Below, piece by piece: positions 46,028-53,762 of a stretch of DNA of 64,000 bases. Position 1 is the first letter of the stretch. Every line of letters starts with the position of its first letter. Origin of the DNA: Formosa sp. (GTDB lineage Bacteria > Bacteroidota > Bacteroidia > Flavobacteriales > Flavobacteriaceae); assembly GCA_018673215.1 (NCBI GenBank), contig JABHDE010000037.1:34182-98181 (forward strand). Reading direction: 5' to 3'. The notes beneath the pieces were generated by a model. That model made no database searches. It worked only from the letters and a program-made list of their open reading frames with translations, and had not been told where the DNA came from. A program made the translations under genes and the position numbers.

Positions 46028-47647
46028 ATGGCATTACAATCAATAAATCCAACCCAAACAAAAACATGGGCAAAATTAAAAGTTCACTTTGAATCAATCA
46101 AGGATGCACATATGAAATCATGGTTTGCTGAAAATCCAGATCGTGCGAATGAATTCACAATAAACTGGGAGGATTTTTATGTAGATTTTTCAAAAAACAG
46201 AATCAATTCTGAAACCATGCTTCTTTTTAAAGAATTGGCGGAAGAACTTCAACTGAAGGATGCCATTTCAAAATATTTTGAAGGGGATGTCATCAATCAT
46301 ACCGAAGGAAGAGCTGTGCTTCATACGGCGCTAAGAGCCCCTAAAGATGCCAATGTTCTGGTAGATGGTGAGAATGTAATCCCTGAGATTCACGCTGCAA
46401 AAGCCTTCATAAAAAACTTTTCGGAAGCCATTATTCAGGGTTCTAAAAAAGGATTTACCAACAAGCCATTCACCGATATTGTAAATATAGGAATTGGAGG
46501 CTCTGATTTAGGACCAGCCATGGTTGTAGATTCTTTGGCTTTTTATAGCAATCACCTTACGCCTCATTTTGTGAGTAATGTGGATGGCGACCATGTCAAC
46601 GAAGTTTTAAAGAAACTCAATCCAGAAACCACCCTTTTTGTGATTGTATCTAAAACATTCACGACTCAAGAAACCCTTTCCAATGCAAATACCATTAGAG
46701 AATGGTTTTTAAAACATGCGACTCAAGAAGATGTCGCAAAGCATTTTGTAGCCGTTTCTACAAATACTGCCAAAGTACAAGCCTTTGGAATTGAAGCTTC
46801 CAATATTTTTCCCATGTGGGATTGGGTAGGAGGACGTTTTTCGCTTTGGAGTGCTGTAGGATTAAGCATTAGCCTGGCTGTTGGATACGATCACTTTGAA
46901 GCACTTTTAGAAGGAGCTCATAAAATGGATACGCATTTTAAAGAAGAAGAATTTGAAAATAATATTCCTACTGTTTTAGCCTTTTTAAGCATTTGGTATA
47001 ACAATTTTTTCAAAGCAGAAAGCGAAGCCGTTATCCCTTATACGCAGTATTTGAATCAATTTGCAACTTACCTCCAGCAAGCCATTATGGAAAGTAATGG
47101 AAAAAGTATTGACCGATCTGGGAAGCAAGTAGAGTACCAAACAGGGAATTTGGTTTGGGGTGAACCCGGTACCAATTCACAACATGCCTTTTTTCAATTG
47201 ATTCACCAAGGGACAAAACTGATCCCTGCAGATTTCATTGGATTTACAAAGTCCTTACATGGAAATAAGGACCATCAAGACAAGCTTATTTCCAACTTTT
47301 TTGCACAAACAGAAGCCCTTTTAAATGGAAAAACAGAAGATGAGGTACAAGCAGAAGGTACATCATCAGGGATCGTTCCTTTTAAAATATTTAAAGGCAA
47401 TAAACCCACCAATACCATTTTTATTAAGCAATTAACTCCTGAGAGCTTAGGAAAATTAATCGCGATGTATGAACACAAAATATTTGTCCAAGGTGTGGTT
47501 TGGAATGTGTTTAGTTACGACCAATTTGGGGTTGAGTTAGGCAAACAATTAGCGACTAAAATCCTAGATGAAATCAATACAGCTGCATTCACAAAACATG
47601 ATGCGTCCACAGTAAATCTTCTAAATCATTATAAGAAAAACAGCTAA
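46028..47647 (+). CDS. pgi: Glucose-6-phosphate isomerase
   Basis: Interconverts glucose-6-phosphate and fructose-6-phosphate in glycolysis/gluconeogenesis, 539 residues. Signature segments are present: [14 protein letters not shown], the phosphate-binding [45 protein letters not shown], and the C-terminal [15 protein letters not shown]. It is the long (E. coli-like) form. It follows the M23 peptidase gene by 24 bases, possibly in the same transcript, and is followed by a 121-base gap with a promoter for the next gene. Confidence 0.97.
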   Translation: MALQSINPTQTKTWAKLKVHFESIKDAHMKSWFAENPDRANEFTINWEDFYVDFSKNRINSETMLLFKELAEELQLKDAISKYFEGDVINHTEGRAVLHTALRAPKDANVLVDGENVIPEIHAAKAFIKNFSEAIIQGSKKGFTNKPFTDIVNIGIGGSDLGPAMVVDSLAFYSNHLTPHFVSNVDGDHVNEVLKKLNPETTLFVIVSKTFTTQETLSNANTIREWFLKHATQEDVAKHFVAVSTNTAKVQAFGIEASNIFPMWDWVGGRFSLWSAVGLSISLAVGYDHFEALLEGAHKMDTHFKEEEFENNIPTVLAFLSIWYNNFFKAESEAVIPYTQYLNQFATYLQQAIMESNGKSIDRSGKQVEYQTGNLVWGEPGTNSQHAFFQLIHQGTKLIPADFIGFTKSLHGNKDHQDKLISNFFAQTEALLNGKTEDEVQAEGTSSGIVPFKIFKGNKPTNTIFIKQLTPESLGKLIAMYEHKIFVQGVVWNVFSYDQFGVELGKQLATKILDEINTAAFTKHDASTVNLLNHYKKNS

Positions 47648-47723
47648 GTATATAGATAAAGCTTTATTAACAAATAGGCCTGCATTGTTAATAATAAGAT
47701 AATCGCTTCTATCTTATATTGTT

Positions 47724-47731
47724 TACTTTTG
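47724..47731 (+). promoter_or_regulatory. -7 element for the first TonB-dependent receptor
   Basis: TACTTTTG fits TAnnTTTG and lies 37 bases before the ATG at 47769. Confidence 0.5.
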
Positions 47732-47768
47732 TTTAACAAACCAATACTAATTATTAAACAATTTAAAC

Positions 47769-50318
47769 ATGAAAAAGATTAAACAACTTTTATCTTTTGC
47801 CTTGATGGTATGTACCTTGTCAGTTGCTGCGCAAAGCACAATTACAGGTATTGTTATCGATGGTGGACAGCAAGTTCCTTTACCGGGAGCTACTATTGTA
47901 GAGAAAGGAACGTCCAATGGCGTATCTTCTGATTTCGATGGAAACTTTACAATTACTTCTTCAAGTTCAACAGGAGAGATTACGATTTCTTATGTTGGCT
48001 ATGTAACAACTACAATTTCTTTTTCAGGCAGTATGGACCTTGGTTCAGTTTCGCTAGAAGCCAGTGAATTAGGCTTAGAAGAAGTTCAGCTTTTTGCATC
48101 TGTGGCAGTGGACAGAAAAACTCCTGTAGCGGTTTCTACCATTAAAGCGGCCGATATTGAGCTTAAACTTGGAACTCAAGAATTCCCAGAAATTTTAAAA
48201 TCAACTCCAGGAGTTTATGCTACCAAAACAGGTGGTGGATATGGAGATGGACGTATAAACTTACGAGGATTCAGCTCTGAAAATGTAGGGGTTCTTATCA
48301 ATGGAATTCCAGTGAATGACATGGAAAACGGAAGACTTTATTGGTCTAACTGGGCTGGTTTAGGAGATGTAACTAGTTCCATGCAAGTACAAAGAGGTTT
48401 AGGAGCTTCAAGAGTTGCTGTGCCGTCTATTGGTGGAACAATCAACATTGTAACTAAAACAACAGATGTTGAAGCTGGTGGATCTGTAAGAATGGGAACG
48501 GCAAATGACGGTTACCAAAAATATGGAATGACCTACTCAACGGGATTAATGGATAATGGTTTTGCAGCGACTGTATCACTTGCGAAAATCTTTGGAGATG
48601 GGTATGTAGACGGAACCGAATTTGATGGGTTCAATTACTTCGTAAACTTGTCTAAGCAAATAAATGAAAATCATAAACTTTCATTCACCGCTTTTGGAGC
48701 AAAACAAACGCATGGGCAACGTTACAACCGTCGTACCATCGCTCAAAACAGAGCTACAGAACAAGGTGGAAAACGATTTAACCCAGACTGGGGTATTAGA
48801 AATGGGGAAGTTGAACACTTGTCTTATAACTTTTACCACAAACCACAAATATCTTTAAACCACTACTGGGACGTTAATGACAACACATCAGTATCAACAG
48901 CATTATACGCTTCATTTGGAAACGGTGGAGGAAGAAGACAACGTGGGTCTAAATTTTATGATGATAACTACCGTTTAGGAGATGTAGATCAACCAATTAA
49001 TTTTGATCAAATTGCACAAGAAAATAAGGACAGAGGCGCCCTTGGTTCTTCAGATATCTTTGCATCTTCTAGAAATTCACATAACTGGTACGGATTATTA
49101 TCAACTTTAAAAACAAACCTTTCTGATGATTTAGTACTTTCAGGGGGTATTGATGCACGTTACTATGTCGGGTCGCACTGGTATGAAGTTGCAGATCTAC
49201 TAGGAGGTCAGTTCTATATTAACGAAAGTGATGATGAAAACACATTTGGACAAGCTTTAAAAGTGGGCGACCGTTTTAACAAAGATTACGACGGTAAAGT
49301 TGTGAGAAGCGGACTTTTTGCTCAAGCAGAATACTCACCAAGTACAGATTTATCAATTTTTGTTGCAACTGCAGTTTCTAACACAACATACAGCAAAGAA
49401 GAATTTATGTATTATGCTCCTAACGATCCAGCACGTGAATCAGATAATGTTGATTTTCTTGGATATAGCATCAAAGGAGGCGCAAACTACAACATAGACG
49501 ATACTAACAATGTATTTGTGAATATTGGATACTTCTCAAAAGCACCTTTCTTAGATGGGAATGTTTTCCAAAGCGACAGCTCAACAGCTTTCAATGAAGA
49601 AGCTTTAAATGAAAAAGTATTTAGTGCAGAACTTGGATATGGAGTAAGAGGTGATAAATTTTCAGCAAACGTGAATGTTTATTACACCACTTGGATTGAC
49701 AAATCCTTAACTGGAAGTGTCTTTGATCCAGACAATCAAGGAGAACGTATCAATTATAACATAGCAGGTCTTGATGCATTACATACAGGGGTTGAAGTTG
49801 ATTTTGTATACCGTGCTACGGATGCAATTACCTTAACAGGGATGGCTTCTTTAGGAAACTGGAATTGGAAAAATGACGCCAGTGGTAGCTTATTTGATGA
49901 AGGGGGACAACTGATTGAATCCATCAACGTATATGCAAAAGATTTAAAAGTATCGGATGCTGCACAAACCACTTTTGCTTTAGGATCTAAATTTCAATTG
50001 ATGGAAAAAACATCACTTTATGTAGACTATAACTATGCAGGAGATTTATATGCAAGTTATAGAATTACTGATAGAAATGATGAAACTAACAGATCCGATT
50101 CATGGAAGATGCCAGCATTTGGACTATTGGATATGGGCTTAAATCATGGCTTTAATTTTGGTCAGTTTGACGCATCACTTTCAGCAAGAATGAACAATGT
50201 TTTAAATACAGAATATATTTCAGATGCTCGTGACGGTGCTGGCTCAACAGCTCAAACAGCTGGAGTTTACTACGGAGCAGGAAGAACATTCAGTCTTGGA
50301 TTAAAAATTAATTTCTAA
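47769..50318 (+). CDS. TonB-dependent receptor with N-terminal carboxypeptidase-like domain
   Basis: Outer-membrane active transporter of 849 residues. A signal peptide ends at SVAAQ (residue 21); residues about 22-100 form a CarboxypepD_reg-like domain (ITGIVIDGGQQVPLPGATI, FDGNFTITSS), then the plug domain (about 110-230, with STPGVYATKTGGGYGDG and NLRGFSSENVGVLINGIP), then the barrel ending in RTFSLGLKINF. It is followed after 11 bases by a lipoprotein gene rather than a SusD. Substrate unknown. It looks like a sister of the receptor at 53763: both contain the plug segment MENGRLYWSNW / MNKVYNGRPQWSNW. Confidence 0.94.
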   Translation: MKKIKQLLSFALMVCTLSVAAQSTITGIVIDGGQQVPLPGATIVEKGTSNGVSSDFDGNFTITSSSSTGEITISYVGYVTTTISFSGSMDLGSVSLEASELGLEEVQLFASVAVDRKTPVAVSTIKAADIELKLGTQEFPEILKSTPGVYATKTGGGYGDGRINLRGFSSENVGVLINGIPVNDMENGRLYWSNWAGLGDVTSSMQVQRGLGASRVAVPSIGGTINIVTKTTDVEAGGSVRMGTANDGYQKYGMTYSTGLMDNGFAATVSLAKIFGDGYVDGTEFDGFNYFVNLSKQINENHKLSFTAFGAKQTHGQRYNRRTIAQNRATEQGGKRFNPDWGIRNGEVEHLSYNFYHKPQISLNHYWDVNDNTSVSTALYASFGNGGGRRQRGSKFYDDNYRLGDVDQPINFDQIAQENKDRGALGSSDIFASSRNSHNWYGLLSTLKTNLSDDLVLSGGIDARYYVGSHWYEVADLLGGQFYINESDDENTFGQALKVGDRFNKDYDGKVVRSGLFAQAEYSPSTDLSIFVATAVSNTTYSKEEFMYYAPNDPARESDNVDFLGYSIKGGANYNIDDTNNVFVNIGYFSKAPFLDGNVFQSDSSTAFNEEALNEKVFSAELGYGVRGDKFSANVNVYYTTWIDKSLTGSVFDPDNQGERINYNIAGLDALHTGVEVDFVYRATDAITLTGMASLGNWNWKNDASGSLFDEGGQLIESINVYAKDLKVSDAAQTTFALGSKFQLMEKTSLYVDYNYAGDLYASYRITDRNDETNRSDSWKMPAFGLLDMGLNHGFNFGQFDASLSARMNNVLNTEYISDARDGAGSTAQTAGVYYGAGRTFSLGLKINF

Positions 50319-50329
50319 AAAATAAGAAA

Positions 50330-51988
50330 ATGAAAAATATATTTTATTTACTAACTCTCTCGGTGTTTGTGTTTACATCATGTAATCCGAACGAAGACAT
50401 CAATGCAGAGATTGATGCACAAGACAACCCTATTGTAGGCAACGCTACATATACCTTCACAGATGAAGATTATGAAGCTTTAGAATTAGGCTTTGGTAAT
50501 TTTTCATCGGTAGATGATGCCAAAACAATGATAGCTCCTTACTTACAGACAATTGCACCTTTTCAGTATTGGGGTAATGGATCTTCGGTAACGGTAAATT
50601 ATGACCTTTTTGTAGGTTCAGCCGAAGGTGTAAGCGATTACACTTTTGCTGATTCATATGAATTCACAAGTGCAGATTACGCTGCAACAGGAAGTGATGC
50701 TTTTGGGTTTTACCCGAATGTAAATCCTAATGATGAGATTCCAGCAATCCTTGATGCACAAATCATGGATGCATCTGAAGGGCAAATTGTATTGGTTGAG
50801 TATGATCAATACATCGACACACCCGACGTTGGTTTAACTAACTTTTATCAAGCCACATTCCCAGCAGATTTTGATGATTTCGAGCTTATTGATGCTTCTG
50901 GAGATCTCGATGCTTGGACAACAGGATCAAGTAATGTTCAAGGTTCTGGTTATGATGGAAGTGCTCAAGCCAATGAAGAATGGTTGATTTCTCCAGAAAT
51001 TGACTTATCCGGAGCATCAGATTTGTTATTCCAAATCACACAAGAAATTGACCTTTTTGGTGCCGACGTCTCTTTATTTGATATTTTAATTGCTACCGAT
51101 TACAATACAGGTGGAGACGTTGCAACTGCAAATTGGACGGCATTGAGCTTTGATAAAACAATTTTCGGGAATATGACGACCTCCGAAGATTTTGATTTTT
51201 CTGACTATGATGGAGAAACAGTTCATATAGCACTTAAATACAGCTCTACAGATTCAGCATCTCCAAGATGGAGAGTTCAAAACTTTGCGGTAAAAGCAAT
51301 TGGTGTTTCTGGAGACGCAGTAAACTACGGGACTTATTATATGTATTCTGGTGGTTCTTGGGAATTAGCAGAAAATGTGTATTATTTAAGTTCTGCTGAT
51401 TTTGATTCTATGGGTGAAGGTTCTGGAGAACCAGGAAGATTTGATAACTTCTCAAGTTCAGTTTCTCCAAACAATTACCTTCCTGCGTTTTTAGCGATCA
51501 ACTTCCCTTACGGACAGGAAGAAGAAGAACTCATCGTAACATACGCTTATTACTCAAGTTCAAGTGGAGCACAAGTAAGAGGAAACCTATATACTTTTAC
51601 AGATGGCGCATGGATGGCACACCAGTCTACTATTTCAACATCTCTTCAGTTTGGTCATGATGGAACGCAATGGGTACCAGATAATACAATCCGATATACC
51701 TTAGTTGATGCAGATTATGATGTAGTGGCGAGTACGCTTTTAACCTCTCCAGGTTTTGAAGATGCTGCAGGTAATTTAGATAACTACGGAAACTTTAATA
51801 GAACAGGCGGAGGCACTAGTTGGAGTGATGAAATGATGATCACTGCGATGGGCGTTGTGTTAGATAACATAGACCCAGCTGCCGCAGACGGTCAAAAATA
51901 CATTACAACATATAATATTTATGACGGTTCTAGTGGAACGGAAGAGCGCTCTCTTATCAAAGAAGCGGGTGTTTGGATTGAAAACTAA
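50330..51988 (+). CDS. Surface lipoprotein with fourfold internal repeat and choice-of-anchor-J-like domain
   Basis: A 552-residue lipoprotein (lipobox VFTSC, Cys18). Four related segments recur, each starting with a strand and a DY/DF motif: YTFTDEDYEAL (about residue 43), YEFTSADYAATG (about 104), YYLSSADFDSMG (about 345) and YTLVDADYDVV (about 455). Each is followed by an aromatic-Asn-containing loop and a closing strand. Between the second and third lies a jelly-roll-like domain (NEEWLISPEIDLSGAS...TVHIALKY) that resembles the C-terminus of the lipoprotein at 56554. It is paired with the preceding receptor (11-base gap) and probably binds its substrate at the cell surface. The substrate is not identifiable. 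Confidence 0.8.
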   Translation: MKNIFYLLTLSVFVFTSCNPNEDINAEIDAQDNPIVGNATYTFTDEDYEALELGFGNFSSVDDAKTMIAPYLQTIAPFQYWGNGSSVTVNYDLFVGSAEGVSDYTFADSYEFTSADYAATGSDAFGFYPNVNPNDEIPAILDAQIMDASEGQIVLVEYDQYIDTPDVGLTNFYQATFPADFDDFELIDASGDLDAWTTGSSNVQGSGYDGSAQANEEWLISPEIDLSGASDLLFQITQEIDLFGADVSLFDILIATDYNTGGDVATANWTALSFDKTIFGNMTTSEDFDFSDYDGETVHIALKYSSTDSASPRWRVQNFAVKAIGVSGDAVNYGTYYMYSGGSWELAENVYYLSSADFDSMGEGSGEPGRFDNFSSSVSPNNYLPAFLAINFPYGQEEEELIVTYAYYSSSSGAQVRGNLYTFTDGAWMAHQSTISTSLQFGHDGTQWVPDNTIRYTLVDADYDVVASTLLTSPGFEDAAGNLDNYGNFNRTGGGTSWSDEMMITAMGVVLDNIDPAAADGQKYITTYNIYDGSSGTEERSLIKEAGVWIEN

Positions 51989-52007
51989 ATCCAAATAAAA
52001 CACCATC

Positions 52008-52036
52008 AAAACCCTCACTTAGTGAGGGTTTTTTTA
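52008..52036 (+). terminator. Terminator after the first receptor/lipoprotein pair
   Basis: AAACCCTCACT and AGTGAGGGTTT form an 11-base stem with a one-base loop as drawn, followed by a T run, 20 bases after the stop. Confidence 0.85.
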
Positions 52037-52051
52037 TGCCTAAAATTCTCG

Positions 52052-52059
52052 TACTTTTG
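52052..52059 (+). promoter_or_regulatory. -7 element for the small membrane protein gene
   Basis: TACTTTTG fits TAnnTTTG, 23 bases before the ATG at 52083. Confidence 0.45.
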
Positions 52060-52082
52060 TAGAAACTTATAAACCACACACC

Positions 52083-52514
52083 ATGATCAAAACAATACAT
52101 TCCTATTGGGCTTACTTAGTACTTCTGGTACTTTTATTAGCCGTCTTTAAATCTGTTACCGGTTACTTCGGGAAAAAGGACTACGATGCCAAAGCATTTC
52201 GAGTTTCACTATTTACATTGATCGTTTCTCACATTCAATTGCTAATTGGATTGCTGTTGAATTTCACTTCAGAGCGTTTTGGATTGTGGAGTGATCTCGG
52301 GGTAGGAGAGGTTATGAAAAATGCGAACATTCGCTTGTACCTTGTAGAACATCCAACCATTAATATTTTAGCCGTTGCATTGATTACGATTGGTTATTCT
52401 AAGCATAAGAAAAAATTAATTTCGGGACCTAAATACAAAACCATCGCGATTTTTTATACCATCGCCCTCATTTTGATTCTATCCCGAATTCCATGGGATG
52501 TATGGCCTAACTAG
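52083..52514 (+). CDS. Uncharacterised four-helix membrane protein
   Basis: A 143-residue membrane protein with four helices (about residues 8-25, 40-62, 93-105 and 118-137). Recognisable blocks are IHSYWAYLVLLVL, FRVSLFTLIVSHIQLLIGLLLNF and a histidine in LVEHPTINILAVALITIG. The histidines in helices (HSYW, SHIQ, EHPT) are compatible with heme binding, and similar flavobacterial proteins are sometimes labelled cytochrome B, but I cannot support that from the sequence. It has its own promoter and terminator. Confidence 0.75.
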   Translation: MIKTIHSYWAYLVLLVLLLAVFKSVTGYFGKKDYDAKAFRVSLFTLIVSHIQLLIGLLLNFTSERFGLWSDLGVGEVMKNANIRLYLVEHPTINILAVALITIGYSKHKKKLISGPKYKTIAIFYTIALILILSRIPWDVWPN

Positions 52515-52528
52515 CGCTTATAAAAAAA

Positions 52529-52553
52529 AGCAGCCAAATGGCTGCTTTTTTTT
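52529..52553. terminator. Bidirectional terminator between convergent genes
   Basis: AAGCAGCC and GGCTGCTT form an 8-base stem with AAAT as loop; A and T runs on either side let it serve both the plus-strand gene ending at 52514 and the minus-strand gene ending at 52577. Confidence 0.85.
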
Positions 52554-52576
52554 ATGAATTTATGTAAATAGAATAA

Positions 52577-53653
52577 TTACTTCACTTCTTTAATAACATG
52601 TACATATACCGGAAAGTGATCGCTGTAACCCCCTGTGAAACCTCCATATGAAAAGCTTCTGAATGGATACCCTTTATAGCGTCCTTTTTTACTGATAAGG
52701 AATTGCTTGTTAAAAATACCCGCCTTATAAAATCTAAAGGACGAGAAGTCTTCTTCTAACAACGGTTGAGTCACTAAAATTTGATCAAACAAACTCCAAG
52801 CATCTCTGTATGCATTGGATCCTAATCCATCCTTAAAAAAACCTTCCATTGGGTTGTACAATCCTTTGAGCCCAACCGATTCCTTGTTCTTTTTGGATTT
52901 AAGTACTTTTTTAAAACTTGCGTTTGTAGGGTTGTCATTAAAATCGCCCATGGTGAATATTTTGGCATAGGGATCATTGGCTTGCAACGAATCAATCAAC
53001 CGCTTGTTAAGGGTTGCAGCTGCCACACGTTTCGATCGGCTTTTGGCTTCACCGCCACTTCTCGAAGGCCAGTGATTTACAATCAAATGAATCAGATCGC
53101 CTTCTAGATAACCACTGACTAATAATTGATCTCTTGTATGATCGGGTTTATCTCTCTTTACATCAAATAGCTTTAATTCATGGGCGCTTGTGCTGATAGG
53201 AACAAACAATGCTTTCTGATACATGAGAGCCACATCAATACTTCTCTCATCAGGGGATTCAAAGTGTACAATTCCGTAATCTTTAGAAATCAAAGCGGGA
53301 TCGTTGGCTAAATCTTCTACAACGTTTCGGTTTTCTACTTCACAAATTCCGATAATGGCAGGGGTGTTTTTGGAAACGTCCTCTCCAATTTGGGCAATGA
53401 CACTTGCCATGTTCTTCACTTTTTTATTGTAGACCTCTTGACGGTTAAACTTCAGTTCCATAATTGGACTTCTCTCGTCAAATTTATTGGGGTCATTGAT
53501 GGTGTCAAAAAGGTTTTCTACATTATAAAATGCAATGGTGTGGACTTTAAATTTTCGTTTGTTTTGCGCTTGCATGGAAACACTAAACAATACAGTTATA
53601 AAAAATGTAAAAAAATAAATTTTAAAATTCTCTTGATAAGATTCTTGCATCAT
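52577..53653 (-). CDS. Secreted endonuclease/exonuclease/phosphatase-family protein
   Basis: EEP-fold phosphodiesterase of 358 residues with a signal peptide ending near SVSMQAQ (about residue 29). Catalytic motifs are in the expected order: AFYNVENLFD, the Glu of GICEVENR, NHWPSR, MGDFNDNP and the final SDHFPV. The family cleaves phosphodiester or phosphate bonds in nucleic acids, sphingomyelin or inositol phosphates; the substrate cannot be told here. It lies between two receptor/lipoprotein pairs, on the opposite strand from them, which suggests that it helps to process what they import. Confidence 0.9.
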   Translation of the reverse strand: MMQESYQENFKIYFFTFFITVLFSVSMQAQNKRKFKVHTIAFYNVENLFDTINDPNKFDERSPIMELKFNRQEVYNKKVKNMASVIAQIGEDVSKNTPAIIGICEVENRNVVEDLANDPALISKDYGIVHFESPDERSIDVALMYQKALFVPISTSAHELKLFDVKRDKPDHTRDQLLVSGYLEGDLIHLIVNHWPSRSGGEAKSRSKRVAAATLNKRLIDSLQANDPYAKIFTMGDFNDNPTNASFKKVLKSKKNKESVGLKGLYNPMEGFFKDGLGSNAYRDAWSLFDQILVTQPLLEEDFSSFRFYKAGIFNKQFLISKKGRYKGYPFRSFSYGGFTGGYSDHFPVYVHVIKEVK

Positions 53654-53679
53654 AAAATGTTGTGTATAATTATTTTACC

Positions 53680-53687
53680 CAAAAGTA
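53680..53687 (-). promoter_or_regulatory. -7 element for the EEP-family gene
   Basis: On the minus strand this reads TACTTTTG, a match to TAnnTTTG, 26 bases before the ATG at 53653. Confidence 0.45.
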
Positions 53688-53708
53688 TAAATTTAAAAAT
53701 CAATAATG

Positions 53709-53716
53709 TAAATTTG
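53709..53716 (+). promoter_or_regulatory. -7 element for the second TonB-dependent receptor
   Basis: TAAATTTG fits TAnnTTTG and lies 46 bases before the ATG at 53763, next to the divergent EEP promoter. Confidence 0.45.
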
Positions 53717-53762
53717 TTGGACAATATTGTAAATTTATTAACTAACAAATTCAAAAACCAAA

